Assembly (NCBI RefSeq): GCF_001586275.1 | Contig: NZ_CP014545.1 | Span: 1,762,501 to 1,826,500, forward strand | Source: Sphingorhabdus sp. M41 | GTDB taxonomy: Bacteria; Pseudomonadota; Alphaproteobacteria; Sphingomonadales; Sphingomonadaceae | Length of the DNA stretch: 64,000 nucleotides | Direction: 5' to 3' | In this document: positions 37,097 through 46,611 of the stretch, in pieces | Layout of the letters: the number at the start of each line of letters is the position of its first letter | Position numbering within the stretch: the stretch's first letter is position 1 | Notes under the pieces: generated by a model | What the model saw: the letters and a program-made list of their open reading frames with translations, nothing else | What the model was told of the DNA's origin: nothing | Databases searched by the model: none | Position numbers and translations under genes: made by a program

Positions 37097-37230
37097 GAGG
37101 GCTGGGCACTGATGGAAAATATGGGGGAAGTCCAGCAGATACGCCCCGAAAAAGGGGCATTACTGCGCAATATTCGAGAAAATTCAATTTTCGTTGCAAC
37201 TAAGCCACAACTAATTGAATTTCCGGGAAA

Positions 37231-37315
37231 TGGTGCCCCTGGCCCGACTCGAACGGGCACTCCTTGCGGAACTGCATTTTGAGTGCAGCGCGTCTACCAA
37301 TTCCACCACAGGGGC
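37231..37315 (-). tRNA. tRNA-Leu (anticodon CAA)
   Basis: An 85-nt class II tRNA on the minus strand with encoded CCA. The acceptor stem is GCCCCTG/CAGGGGC. The anticodon loop CTCAAAA between CTGCA and TGCAG gives CAA, reading TTG codons. A long variable arm is present. Such UNN-decoding tRNAs are the substrate class of MiaB. Confidence 0.95.
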
Positions 37316-37420
37316 TCTATTAGCTGAGTCACTCGACGATCAGCGAAATCGAGGCTCTGTTAGCGAAGAGCCAATCCTCTGGCAACGGCTTTTTCCAATC
37401 AGGTTGCACCCGTGTTCAAG

Positions 37421-38260
37421 TCAGTAGAGCGAACCTGTTCCCGCGGTCTGGAAAAGCCAGAGCGGGAAAGCGGCCATGGCCATCAGACTACCAAGCGGCA
37501 GCATGGTTCCAGCGTCGACATTCTCCCCTCGCAACCGCCAGGATATCGCAACCAATATGCCAATCAGGCTGGCGCCCAATATCACGAGCGGCAGCGCTTG
37601 CCAGCCTAGCCAGCAGCCGATTGCACCGAGCATCTTGGGGTCACCCCCGCCAAGCCCGTCCCGCTTTCGAATGCTCTTATATATGGCTGCTATGATCGCG
37701 AGAGAGACAAATCCGGCCAAGCCTCCGATCAGGCGGTCTTGCAACGCCGGATAAGCGACGAGCAGGCTTGCCGCCACTCCGCAAACCGCCAGCAACGCGG
37801 TCAGCCGGTCGGGCAACCAGTGATGCTTTACATCCAGCGCTGCAAGCGTCAGCAAAAGCCAGCCAAATATTGCTCCGGCCAGTCCTTCCAAATCTGGAGC
37901 AACGTAAAGAGCAAGCCCGCCAATCAGCGCCGCTGCGAGCTCTATCGCAAAATGATCCTTGGCAATTCTAGCACCGCATTTGCGACATTTCCCCGTCTGG
38001 AGAAGAAAGCTCACCACCGGTATCAATTCCCACGAGCGCAGCTGATGTCCACATTGGTCGCAGGAGGAGCGCCCGGCGATGACCGAGCGACCTTCCGGCC
38101 ATCTCAGTATCAATGTCGCCAGGAAGCTCCCGATGATCAGGCCAAAAAGCGCACCGGCGATAGGCACTGAAAAAGCTGGCAACGGGCACTCCACAGAAAA
38201 TTTCACGGACCGATTGGCACGGTCAGCCCTTGCATACAATGGCGCAATTGAAAAACTCAT
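37421..38260 (-). CDS. Prepilin peptidase (A24 leader peptidase and N-methyltransferase)
   Basis: Inner-membrane aspartic protease that cleaves type IV prepilin-like leaders. It is 279 aa with about seven helices. The N-terminal zinc-type C67-x2-C70 and C92-x2-C95 pairs mark the bifunctional PilD form. Catalytic aspartates are D143 (ALDVKHHWLPD) and D207 (GGGD). The first 30 residues are not family-like; a GTG at codon 23 is an alternative start. No pilus or secretion genes are next to it. Confidence 0.87.
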   Translation of the reverse strand: MSFSIAPLYARADRANRSVKFSVECPLPAFSVPIAGALFGLIIGSFLATLILRWPEGRSVIAGRSSCDQCGHQLRSWELIPVVSFLLQTGKCRKCGARIAKDHFAIELAAALIGGLALYVAPDLEGLAGAIFGWLLLTLAALDVKHHWLPDRLTALLAVCGVAASLLVAYPALQDRLIGGLAGFVSLAIIAAIYKSIRKRDGLGGGDPKMLGAIGCWLGWQALPLVILGASLIGILVAISWRLRGENVDAGTMLPLGSLMAMAAFPLWLFQTAGTGSLY

Positions 38261-38331
38261 TGGCCGCGCCTATGTCCCTTGCAAGATTCGCGCATGTCCC
38301 TGGCGGCGCAACAAACAGAAAGGCCCAACCC

Positions 38332-39522
38332 ATGTCCAATTCCGATCCGATCGTCATTCTTTCCTATGCCCGCACACCGATGGGCGGCATGCAAGGCGCA
38401 CTGGGTGAAGTCACCGCATCTGATCTGGGTGCGGTCGCGGTCAAGGCGGCGGTTGAACGCGCCGGTGTCGAAGGCGCGGATGTCGAGCGCATCTATATGG
38501 GTAATGTCCTGTCCGCCGGCCAGGGCCAGGCCCCTGCCCGTCAGGCGGCGATTTTTGCCGGCCTGCCGCAATCGGTCGAAGCGACCACGGTCAACAAGAT
38601 GTGCGGCTCCGGCATGCAGGCCGCGATCATGGGCGCAGAAGCACTTGGCGCCGGTTCGATCGACATCATTGTTGCCGGCGGTATGGAAAGCATGACCAAT
38701 GCGCCCTATCTGCTGCCCAAGATGCGCAGCGGCGCGCGTCTTGGCCACACCGAAGCCAAGGATCACATGTTTCTCGACGGCCTGGAAGATGCCTATGAGC
38801 CGGGCCGGGCGATGGGCAGCTTTGCCGAGGAAACCGTCGGCGAATATCAGCTGACCCGGGAAGCACAGGACGAATATTCGATCGAATCGCTGGCGCGCGC
38901 CAAGGCCGCTGTCGAAGGCGATGCCTTTGATGACGAAGTCGTCGCGGTTGAAGTCAAAACCCGCAAGGGCAGCGTAACGGTCGACAAGGATGAACAGCCT
39001 CTCAAGGGCAATCCAGACAAAATCCCCCAACTCCGCCCTGCCTTTGCCAAAGACGGAACAATCACCGCGGCCAATGCCTCGTCTATTTCGGATGGAGCAG
39101 CGGCAATGGTCCTTACCCGTGCTAGCGTAGCAGAAGCCAAAGGTCTGAAGCCTGTTGCCCGGATCGTCGCCCATGCCGCCCATGCCCACGCCCCGTCAAA
39201 ATTTACCACCGCACCTGTCAGCGCCATCAAGAAACTTCTCGACAAGGCCGGCTGGTCGGTTGCCGATGTGGATCTCTGGGAAGTGAACGAGGCATTCGCC
39301 TGCGTTGCGATGTTCGCGATGCAGGATATCGGCATCAGCCGGGACAAGCTCAACGTCAATGGCGGCGCCACCGCTCTCGGTCACCCGATCGGTGCCAGCG
39401 GTGCGCGGATCATGGTCACGCTGATTGCGGCTCTGAAAAAGCGCGGCCTGAAAAAAGGTGTTGCGGCACTGTGCATCGGCGGCGGGGAAGCGACGGCGGT
39501 TGCGCTCGAACTGATCGACTGA
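38332..39522 (+). CDS. Acetyl-CoA C-acetyltransferase (thiolase)
   Basis: Condenses or cleaves acetoacetyl-CoA and related 3-ketoacyl-CoAs. It is 396 aa. The acyl-enzyme Cys is C91 (NKMCGSGMQA). The C-terminal motifs GGATALGHPIGASGAR and ALCIGGGEATA carry the His and second Cys. The biosynthetic type is likely from length and motifs; a role in polyhydroxybutyrate or amino acid breakdown cannot be separated. The start at 38332 fits the family; the frame is open for 34 codons upstream. Confidence 0.93.
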   Translation: MSNSDPIVILSYARTPMGGMQGALGEVTASDLGAVAVKAAVERAGVEGADVERIYMGNVLSAGQGQAPARQAAIFAGLPQSVEATTVNKMCGSGMQAAIMGAEALGAGSIDIIVAGGMESMTNAPYLLPKMRSGARLGHTEAKDHMFLDGLEDAYEPGRAMGSFAEETVGEYQLTREAQDEYSIESLARAKAAVEGDAFDDEVVAVEVKTRKGSVTVDKDEQPLKGNPDKIPQLRPAFAKDGTITAANASSISDGAAAMVLTRASVAEAKGLKPVARIVAHAAHAHAPSKFTTAPVSAIKKLLDKAGWSVADVDLWEVNEAFACVAMFAMQDIGISRDKLNVNGGATALGHPIGASGARIMVTLIAALKKRGLKKGVAALCIGGGEATAVALELID

Positions 39523-39999
39523 TCATTTCAGCGGTTCGTCACCCCAGACATCCGTCATGCTGATATATCCCTGACGACCGGTAACGTCGAACAGGCACCA
39601 GTTTTTTTCGCATTGGGTCAGGCTGCCAACCACCCCGGGTTCGGCAAGCCATGCAATTTTCGCCTTGCTGCTGGCCGAGGCGCGCATGGCGACCGGCTTT
39701 CCGCTGGTCGCCAGCACCAGACCGGTTCGGGCTGCGCTGAGCAATCGCGCGTGCATCCAGCCTTGCGTACCTTCATGGTCTTCGACCTTCCGCCATGATT
39801 TGTAGCGGGCCAGAACTTTCACGGGCAGCTTCTCGCGCTTGTAAATCCACATCGTTGGATATTCGGTACTCGGCCCGGTGCGCATCCGCGCTTCAGGTTC
39901 GTCGATGGAAGCCCAGTAGGGGGGCTCTTGCTGCGCTGTGGCAGGCGATGACAAGGAAAGGCCCGAAATCGCAATGAGCATGAAAGTCAAAATACGCAT
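39523..39999 (-). CDS. Secreted SH3-domain protein
   Basis: A 158-residue protein with a 22-residue signal peptide ending in PATAQ. Two bacterial SH3 repeats are seen, the first around EARMRTGPSTEYPTMWIYKREKLPVKVLARYKSWRKVED and the second around VAMRASASSKAKIAWLAEPGVVG. The cysteines in QCEKNWCLF could pair in the periplasm. Such proteins often bind peptidoglycan or its peptides. The stop is directly next to the stop of the thiolase gene. Confidence 0.85.
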   Translation of the reverse strand: MRILTFMLIAISGLSLSSPATAQQEPPYWASIDEPEARMRTGPSTEYPTMWIYKREKLPVKVLARYKSWRKVEDHEGTQGWMHARLLSAARTGLVLATSGKPVAMRASASSKAKIAWLAEPGVVGSLTQCEKNWCLFDVTGRQGYISMTDVWGDEPLK

Positions 40000-40110
40000 G
40001 ATAGTTGGTTACTCATTCCCCGATTGGTCCGAAGCATAGCCCGAAAGGTCAGTCCGCTTCAAGACCCGCCTGCTTGACCTACACCAAATTTCAGGCATAG
40101 CTATCGGCCT

Positions 40111-41109
40111 ATGCCAGACTCACCCCATCCATCGAATCCTCGCGTCATAATTACCCGCGAATTGGCGGACTCCAATCAGAATCGCATGTGCGAATTATTC
40201 GATGCCGTACCGAATTTTAGTGACACTCCGTTTTCCCGCGACGACCTGATCGCGGCAATGGCCGATTGCGATGTTCTGGTGCCCACGGTTACCGACCATA
40301 TCGATGCGGAGATGATCGCAAATGCACCGGACCGGCTTCGCCTGATCGCCAGCTTTGGTGCCGGCGTTGATCATATTGACCTCGCCGCTGCACGAGCGAA
40401 AAAAATTCTGGTCACCAACACGCCGGGTGTCTTCACCGAAGATACAGCGGACATGACCATGGCGTTGATTCTGTCCGCGCCCCGTCGCCTTTCGGACGGC
40501 GAAAAGCTGATGCGCAGCGGACAATGGGAAGGCTGGAAGCCGTCGGGCATGCTCGGTCACTGTATCGGTGGCAAGAAACTCGGCATCATCGGCATGGGTC
40601 GCATTGGTCAGGCTGTCGCCCGCCGTGCTTCCGGCTTTGGCCTGTCGATCGTCTATCACAACCGACGTCAGCTGCCGCCCGCTGTCGAGGAGTCGCTGCG
40701 GGCCAGTTTTGTTGCCGATCTCGACGAGTTGATCCGCGAGTGCGATATCATCTCGCTGCATTGCCCGCATACGGTGGAGACCCATGAAATGATCAATGCC
40801 GAGCGGATCGGCATGATGAAGCCCTCCACCTATCTGATCAACACCGCGCGCGGCGATCTGGTGGATGAAAACGCCCTGATCGAAGCATTGCAGAACGAGA
40901 GAATCGGTGGTGCCGGACTCGACGTTTACCAGAATGAACCCGACATCGACCCGCGGTTCCTGACGCTGAAAAATACCGTGCTGCTTCCCCATATGGGCAG
41001 CGCGACCTTCGAAGGGCGTGAAGCGTCGGGGGAACGGGTGATAACCAATATTCGGGTGTGGGCAGACGGCCATCGCCCACCGGATCAGGTGCTCGAAGGC
41101 TGGCTTTGA
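40111..41109 (+). CDS. D-isomer 2-hydroxyacid dehydrogenase (glycerate/glyoxylate reductase type)
   Basis: NAD(P)-dependent reductase of 332 aa that likely interconverts 2-oxo and D-2-hydroxy acids such as glyoxylate/hydroxypyruvate. The Rossmann motif is LGIIGMGRIGQAVARR (about 155-170). Catalytic Arg, Glu and His are visible in NTARGDLVDE, GLDVYQNEPDID and LLPHMGSAT. It is a single gene between the SH3 protein (divergent) and amtB. Exact substrate is not determined by sequence. Confidence 0.87.
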   Translation: MPDSPHPSNPRVIITRELADSNQNRMCELFDAVPNFSDTPFSRDDLIAAMADCDVLVPTVTDHIDAEMIANAPDRLRLIASFGAGVDHIDLAAARAKKILVTNTPGVFTEDTADMTMALILSAPRRLSDGEKLMRSGQWEGWKPSGMLGHCIGGKKLGIIGMGRIGQAVARRASGFGLSIVYHNRRQLPPAVEESLRASFVADLDELIRECDIISLHCPHTVETHEMINAERIGMMKPSTYLINTARGDLVDENALIEALQNERIGGAGLDVYQNEPDIDPRFLTLKNTVLLPHMGSATFEGREASGERVITNIRVWADGHRPPDQVLEGWL

Positions 41110-41209
41110 GCTTTCCGTTGAGTCCTGCCGTCGTCTCGACTAGAAATTTGGCACAATCTGATTCGCAACGACGATCAGTCATAATAAAAAGATAGCTGCG
41201 GGGAACATC

Positions 41210-42526
41210 ATGAAATATCCAGTCAAATCGATCGGCTTCTTATTAGCCGCCGGCTTCGCAATTTCCCCGCTTCACGCACAGCAGACATTGGATCCCGCTA
41301 TCACCGATGTGGCCAATAGCGGCGATACTGCATGGATATTGACCTCCAGCGCTCTGGTCCTGTTGATGACCCTGCCTGGCCTGGCCCTGTTTTACGGCGG
41401 CCTTGTCCGCGCGAAGAATTTCCTGTCGGTTCTGATCCAGTGCATGGCGGTGGTGGGCATCTGCTCGGTACTCTGGATTGTGGTCGGTTATACGCTGGCC
41501 TTTGGCGGCGTAACCAACGGTTTTCTTGGCAGTGGCTTGAACTGGATGCTGAACAATCTCGGCAATGTCCGGGAAGGCACAGCGGTCCCCGAATCCGCCT
41601 TCGTCATGTTCCAGATGACTTTTGCCGTCATCACACCTGCGTTGATGATCGGCGCCTGGGTTGAACGCGCACGCTTTGGCTGGGTGGTTGCTTTTTGCGC
41701 GCTCTGGCTGCTGATCGTCTATGCGCCTGTGGCCCATTGGGTCTGGGGTGGCGGTTGGCTCAGCAATCTCGGCGTGCTCGACTTTGCTGGCGGTATCGTG
41801 GTTCATACCACTGCGGGTGTCTCCGCCCTGGTCGTCGCCATCATGCTCGGCAAGCGCATGGGTTGGCCCAAAACCCTGATGCTGCCGCACAGCCCTGCCC
41901 TGACTGTCGCCGGCGCAGCGATGCTCTGGGTCGGCTGGTTCGGTTTCAACGGTGGCTCCGCACTGGCTGCCACTGATGATGCATCATCGGCGATTATCAA
42001 CACCCATATCGCCGCCTCCATGGCCGCTCTGGTCTGGATATTGATCGAGAAATTCAAGGTCGGCAAGCCAACCGCGGTAGGCGTAGCGACCGGCGCGATT
42101 GCCGGACTGGCAACAATCACTCCGGCGGCCGGATTTGTCGGTCCGGGCGCGTCGATCATCATTGGAGTGGCAGCAGCAATAGTCTGCTTCCTCGCGGTAG
42201 GTCTGGTGAAGAACGGCTTCAAGATTGACGACAGTCTTGATGTGTTCGCGGTTCATGGTGTCGGCGGCATGCTCGGCACTCTCATGCTTGCGCTCTTCAT
42301 CGCTGAAGGTTTTGGCGGCACGGGCTATGCAGATGGCATGGCATTCGGCAGTCAGTTTGTTGCCCAGTTGATCGGTGTTGGCGCAGTCGCCATCTGGTCG
42401 GCAGTCGCCACCGCCATTCTCGGCTTCGGCATCAGCTTCATTCTGCCCATGCGGGTCAGCGAAGACGACGAGCGCGACGGACTGGATATTTCCAACCATG
42501 GCGAACGGGCCTGGGATCTGGACTGA
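41210..42526 (+). CDS. amtB: Ammonium transporter AmtB
   Basis: Inner-membrane trimeric ammonia channel of 438 aa with an apparent cleaved N-terminal signal segment (residues 1-23, ending LHAQ) and 11 helices. Family motifs LALFYGGLVRAKNFLSVLIQC, GFNGGSALAA and FAVHGVGGMLGTL, including the paired pore histidines region, are present. The gene for its PII partner GlnK, usually adjacent, is absent from this window. Upstream sequence lacks a proper sigma-54 site. Confidence 0.95.
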   Translation: MKYPVKSIGFLLAAGFAISPLHAQQTLDPAITDVANSGDTAWILTSSALVLLMTLPGLALFYGGLVRAKNFLSVLIQCMAVVGICSVLWIVVGYTLAFGGVTNGFLGSGLNWMLNNLGNVREGTAVPESAFVMFQMTFAVITPALMIGAWVERARFGWVVAFCALWLLIVYAPVAHWVWGGGWLSNLGVLDFAGGIVVHTTAGVSALVVAIMLGKRMGWPKTLMLPHSPALTVAGAAMLWVGWFGFNGGSALAATDDASSAIINTHIAASMAALVWILIEKFKVGKPTAVGVATGAIAGLATITPAAGFVGPGASIIIGVAAAIVCFLAVGLVKNGFKIDDSLDVFAVHGVGGMLGTLMLALFIAEGFGGTGYADGMAFGSQFVAQLIGVGAVAIWSAVATAILGFGISFILPMRVSEDDERDGLDISNHGERAWDLD

Positions 42527-42569
42527 TGGGAATTTACCTTCTCCACCACGGGAGAAGCCGCGCTGTCCG

Positions 42570-43025
42570 CTATAGTTCGAGATGCAGAAACTGGTTGAAT
42601 TCGGTCGATTGATAGTCGCCGAACGGCTCCCCGTTTTCAAAGCCACGCTTGCGATACAGGGTCAGCGCCGGTGCAAATTCGGTGCCGGACCCGGTCTCGA
42701 GACTCAGACACCGATAGCCACGTTTTCGCGCTACAGCTATAATATGGTCAAGAATGGCCAAGCCAATCCCCTTGCGGAGATGCCGGGCGTCAGTGCGCAT
42801 CGACTTGATTTCACCGCTGGATAACGAAAGCTGCTTGAGCGCACCTATCCCGCACAGCTGCTCCCCTTCCCATGCCGTCCAGACGGAAACATGGGGAGAC
42901 TTGAGCCCGGACACGTCGAGCGCATGGACGCTTTCCGGTGGCGAATTTTTCTGCATTCCGGCGAGATGCGCAGCCAGCAGGTTCTGGACCTGCTGGCTGC
43001 TCAGATCATCGAGCCGGATTTCCAC
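42570..43025 (-). CDS. GNAT family N-acetyltransferase
   Basis: A 151-residue acetyltransferase of unknown substrate. The acetyl-CoA loop MRTDARHLRKGIGLAILDHII (about 76-96) and the C-terminal LETGSGTEFAPALTLYRKRGF segment are typical of YedL/PaiA-like GNATs. It starts with GTG one base after the upstream gene's stop, so it is co-transcribed with the nitronate-monooxygenase-like gene. Confidence 0.83.
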   Translation of the reverse strand: MEIRLDDLSSQQVQNLLAAHLAGMQKNSPPESVHALDVSGLKSPHVSVWTAWEGEQLCGIGALKQLSLSSGEIKSMRTDARHLRKGIGLAILDHIIAVARKRGYRCLSLETGSGTEFAPALTLYRKRGFENGEPFGDYQSTEFNQFLHLEL

Positions 43026-43026
43026 C

Positions 43027-44430
43027 CTAGTCGCCGGTCAGGATACGATCCACCAGCTGCTTCACCGTCGGCACGAAGCCGTTGGAATAGAAGGGATCGG
43101 TGCCAAAATTGAAAGCGCCATGGCCGGCGAACATCAAATGTTCCTCGACCGGTGCGCCGTGGACGATTTCCTGCAGGCTCTTCTGGATACAGAAGCTGCG
43201 TGGATCGGCGAGCCGTCCGGTGCTGAAATTGTCATGGTCCTTCCACGCCGAAAAAGCGCAATGCGACAGGCAACCCATGCAATCCGCCTGATCCTTGCGA
43301 ATCATCTTCGATTCTTCCGGTGTAGCAAACACCAGAGTATTGTCGGGCGTTTTCATCGCCATGGTAAAGCCGAGGCCGTCCCATTCGCGCGCACGCAACA
43401 AGTCGTTACGGGTGACCCAGAAATTCTTGCCCTTGATACCGACGTCGAGCTGGTGGGTATGCTCACCGGCTTTCTCTGTCGAATAAGGAATCTGGCGCTC
43501 GGATCGCGATTCCAGACTGCGCAGGAATTCGTTGCGCACAGCCGAGGAATAGAAACCGGTCGGCGAGAATTTGTGCAGGAGAATATCGCCTTCCTTGATC
43601 TTGGTCAGCTCGCTTTTCCAGCTTTCCGGAATCGGGCTTTCCTTGGTCAGCAAGGGCCTTGTTCCGAACTGGAAAGCAATCTGGCCGAGCTCTTCGCTAT
43701 CGATCCAGTCTTGCCAGTCGCGCAAATGCCAGACACCGCCGGCCATGATGATCGGCACGCTGTCGGAAATTCCTTCGGCGCGCATTGTATCGCGCAAATC
43801 CTTGACCCGTGGATAGGGATCTTCCGGTTTCCTCGGGTCTTCCGCGTTGGACAGACCGTTGTGACCACCCGCCAGCCACGGATCTTCGTAGACCACCGCT
43901 GCCATTAATTCCGGAACCTTCTTGTAGGCCCGCTTCCACAGCGCGCGAAAGGCGCGAGCGGAGCTGATGATCGGGAGATAATTCACGCCATATTGCTGGG
44001 CAATTTCCGACAGCTTGTAGGGCATGCCCGCACCGCAGGTAACGCCGGCGATCATGCCTTTGGTCTGCTCGAGTACACCTTCCAGCACCTGTTGCGCGCC
44101 GCCCATTTCCCACAGGACGTTGATATTGATCGCGCCCTTGCCGCCCGAAATTTCATAGGCCTGTTTCACCTGCGTCACCGCACCGTCAATCGCGTACTGG
44201 ATCAGTTCCTGATGCCGCTCTTCGCGTTTTCGGCCATGATAGATTTGCGGGATGACATTGCCATGTTCGTCATAGCTGTCCGCATTGACTGCGGATACCG
44301 TTCCAATACCGCCGGCAGCAGCCCAGGCTCCCGAACTGGCGTGATTGGTGGCTGCGACGCCTTTTCCACCCTCGATCAACGGCCATACTTCCTGACCATT
44401 ATACTGGATGGGTTTTAAGCCCTTGAACAA
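43027..44430 (-). CDS. Nitronate monooxygenase-like FMN protein with C-terminal Cys cluster
   Basis: A 467-residue TIM-barrel flavoprotein related to 2-nitropropane dioxygenase. FMN-phosphate type segments are AATNHASSGAWAAAGGIGTVSAVN, MIAGVTCGAGMPYKL and IIMAGGVWHLRDWQDW. It is about 120 residues longer than the usual 330-350 aa enzymes. The extra C-terminal part has C384, C387, C391 and C414 in a C-x2-C-x3-C-x22-C pattern that could hold a metal or Fe-S cluster. Substrate is unknown. It is co-transcribed with a GNAT gene downstream. Confidence 0.8.
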   Translation of the reverse strand: MFKGLKPIQYNGQEVWPLIEGGKGVAATNHASSGAWAAAGGIGTVSAVNADSYDEHGNVIPQIYHGRKREERHQELIQYAIDGAVTQVKQAYEISGGKGAININVLWEMGGAQQVLEGVLEQTKGMIAGVTCGAGMPYKLSEIAQQYGVNYLPIISSARAFRALWKRAYKKVPELMAAVVYEDPWLAGGHNGLSNAEDPRKPEDPYPRVKDLRDTMRAEGISDSVPIIMAGGVWHLRDWQDWIDSEELGQIAFQFGTRPLLTKESPIPESWKSELTKIKEGDILLHKFSPTGFYSSAVRNEFLRSLESRSERQIPYSTEKAGEHTHQLDVGIKGKNFWVTRNDLLRAREWDGLGFTMAMKTPDNTLVFATPEESKMIRKDQADCMGCLSHCAFSAWKDHDNFSTGRLADPRSFCIQKSLQEIVHGAPVEEHLMFAGHGAFNFGTDPFYSNGFVPTVKQLVDRILTGD

Positions 44431-44510
44431 TGAAATCTCCTCTATTCCCCAAATGCCGATATAGACGGCGGCGCATTAAAATGCTCGAAAAAACTCTGTT
44501 ATGAAACTCG

Positions 44511-45656
44511 TTATTTAACCGGGCCGAAATCCGCCCGTCCCAGCGCCTGACCATAAAGCAAGCCGTAGCGTCCCAGCATTTTGCTCTCATTATATTCCGC
44601 CCGCGCCTTAAGCCGGTTCTGCATCCCCAGATCTTCCCGCAATTGCTGATGCTGGACCAGAGTCGTCAGGGATTCGACGAACTTGCCTTCTTCGCCAAGT
44701 GGTTTGATAAAGCCCTGATTGGCCTGTGAGACCATCGATTTTATGTCACCGACGTCGGTTGCCACAACCGGCAAGCCGGCGGCCATCGCTTCGATCAGCG
44801 AAATCGGAAATTGTTCGCTGTCCGACGACAGGGCAAAAATGTCGAACAGCCCGATATAGCGGGCCGGGTCGGCGAGAAAGCCGGGCATTAGCAAGCGATC
44901 CGCAAGCCCCACGCGCTGCGCCTCGGCCAATATCCTGTCCTTTTCCGGCCCTTCGCCAACGATCACCAAGCGGACATTGTCGCCTGCCGCTGCGCAGGCC
45001 CGCACCAGTCGTGGCAGATTCTTGATTGCCCGCAGCCCGGCCACAGTTCCGACGACGACTTCGCCCTCGCGCCTGGTAAACCCGGGCAAAGCGCCGCGCT
45101 GCGGCTTTTTCTCGAAACGCTTCACGTCGATGCCGTTCGGAATGCGGTAAATTTTCTGCTCGGGCTGTTTCCACACATCCTTTGCGATGCGGGCGAGATT
45201 TTCCGACGGTACGACGAGCGCCTGCGCAGCCCCGAGTGCAAATTTGCGAAACAGATTCCGTTTCCAGTTGAGCTTTTTCTGCTCGTCCTCGTTAAACCCG
45301 TCTTCATGATGGATCAGCGGCGGCAGACCTTCGATCCGCGAGAAAAGCGTCCGCGCCATCACGCCGTCCATCGATCCCCAATTATAAGACAATATCAGAT
45401 CGAATTGCCGAAAATAGGTGACGAATTCGCGATAACGTTTCAGCGAGGGCTTTCCCGCAAGCGATGGCGCGTCGGTCGGAAAGCTGACCTTGATCTTCGG
45501 GTCAATGGCCTCTCGGGCGGACAGGCTGCCTGCTTGGGCCGACAATATCACATGTTCGGCCGCGGCCCCGAAATGGTTCATCAGCCTGACCGCGCGTGCT
45601 TCCTTGCCGCCCAGATTGAACGTGCTGTGCAGATGCAATATCTTGGCTGGTTTCAT
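44511..45656 (-). CDS. Glycosyltransferase, GT4 family
   Basis: A 381-residue GT-B glycosyltransferase. The N-terminal domain opens with ILHLHSTFNLGGKEARAVRLMNHFG. The donor domain has GLRAIKNLPRLVRACA, VGEGPEKDRI and the EX7E motif within SDSEQFPISLIEAMAAGLP. It most likely takes part in lipopolysaccharide or exopolysaccharide assembly, but no polysaccharide cluster surrounds it. It begins 31 nt downstream of the hydrolase gene on the same strand. Confidence 0.87.
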   Translation of the reverse strand: MKPAKILHLHSTFNLGGKEARAVRLMNHFGAAAEHVILSAQAGSLSAREAIDPKIKVSFPTDAPSLAGKPSLKRYREFVTYFRQFDLILSYNWGSMDGVMARTLFSRIEGLPPLIHHEDGFNEDEQKKLNWKRNLFRKFALGAAQALVVPSENLARIAKDVWKQPEQKIYRIPNGIDVKRFEKKPQRGALPGFTRREGEVVVGTVAGLRAIKNLPRLVRACAAAGDNVRLVIVGEGPEKDRILAEAQRVGLADRLLMPGFLADPARYIGLFDIFALSSDSEQFPISLIEAMAAGLPVVATDVGDIKSMVSQANQGFIKPLGEEGKFVESLTTLVQHQQLREDLGMQNRLKARAEYNESKMLGRYGLLYGQALGRADFGPVK

Positions 45657-45687
45657 GCGACTTTCATGCTCGGCTGTCTAAAAATAT

Positions 45688-46551
45688 TCAGTCGATGCGG
45701 TGGAGCAATTGGTTGATCGCGTCAAGCGAGGCTGGCTCCTCCAGCGTTGGACAATGGCCTACGCGCGGGACGGTGACCAGTTCGGCCTTGTCCAGTTTTT
45801 CGAGCATTTGCTTGGCAACTCGCTCGCTGAACAGGTCCGAGAGCTCTCCGCGCAAAATCAGCGTCGGAATATCTTGCATATTCTCCAGCGCGTTCCACAG
45901 AGCGCCGCTGCCGCCACCCTTGCTGTCGAACGGCTCGGCAATCTTCATGTCATAATCCAGCTTGATTCGGCCGGAGCTGTTCATCCGGTAGACTTTCTTG
46001 GCGAAGGCGATCCAGTCTTTCAGCGTGAAATCCGGGAAAATATCGCTGCTATTCTCCGCCATGTCACGCCCGGCATGGGCCCATGTGTCAAAACTCCGTC
46101 CCTGTCCGACATGGTCGGCTATCCGATCGAGACCTTTCTGGTCCAGTTCGGGACCAATGTCGTTCAACAGCGCGCCGGCAACCCGCGCGGGGTACATTTT
46201 GGCCATTATCATCGTAATCACACCGCCCAGAGATGTGCCGAAAAATATCGCTTTCGGCATCTTCAGCTCATCCATCAGCATGATGATGTCAGAAACATAT
46301 TGCTTCGGATTATAGGTACTGCTGTCCTTGGCATATTCACTCGTGCCGCGGCCTCGCAAGTCCAGCATGATGATCCGTCGACCGCCGCGAAAACCGGCCC
46401 CAAGATGTTCAAAATCGCGGGCGTTGCGAGTCAGTCCCGGCACACAGATAACCGGCGTCTTGCCGCTGTCGGAAGGATAATCGCGAGCGTGCAGTTTCAG
46501 CCCGTCATCGGATTCCCAATATATGTCCTGATAAGATGTCTCTACGGTCAT
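45688..46551 (-). CDS. Alpha/beta hydrolase
   Basis: A 287-residue serine hydrolase. The nucleophile elbow is GTSLG with S107, an oxyanion HG-like segment is VPGLTRNARDF, and the catalytic His lies in RVGHCPTLEEP near the C terminus. No signal peptide is seen, so it acts in the cytoplasm. The ATG at 46551 matches the family start; the open frame upstream is antisense to selO and is not used. Substrate unknown. It is divergent from selO with a 60-nt gap. Confidence 0.85.
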   Translation of the reverse strand: MTVETSYQDIYWESDDGLKLHARDYPSDSGKTPVICVPGLTRNARDFEHLGAGFRGGRRIIMLDLRGRGTSEYAKDSSTYNPKQYVSDIIMLMDELKMPKAIFFGTSLGGVITMIMAKMYPARVAGALLNDIGPELDQKGLDRIADHVGQGRSFDTWAHAGRDMAENSSDIFPDFTLKDWIAFAKKVYRMNSSGRIKLDYDMKIAEPFDSKGGGSGALWNALENMQDIPTLILRGELSDLFSERVAKQMLEKLDKAELVTVPRVGHCPTLEEPASLDAINQLLHRID

Positions 46552-46611
46552 GCTGCAATTAGCCTCGTCTTCCCACTTGCTGCGCAACCGATTAAACGCC
46601 ACTGTCAGAAA

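Noticed and set aside
37030-37260. N-terminal extension of TonB receptor 2
   Set aside because: It runs into the tRNA-Leu gene. The signal peptide and ribosome-binding site fix the start at 37029.
30991-37320. Genomic island between the tRNA-Thr and tRNA-Leu genes
   Set aside because: No integrase, no direct repeat of a tRNA 3' end and no clear change in composition were seen.
41150-41172. Possible sigma-54 promoter before amtB (TGGCAC ... GCA)
   Set aside because: The distance between GG and GC is three bases too long for a -24/-12 element.
45700-46611. Long open frame joined to the 5' side of selO on the plus strand
   Set aside because: It is antisense to the alpha/beta hydrolase gene, has no family similarity, and SelO proteins begin at the ATG at 46612.
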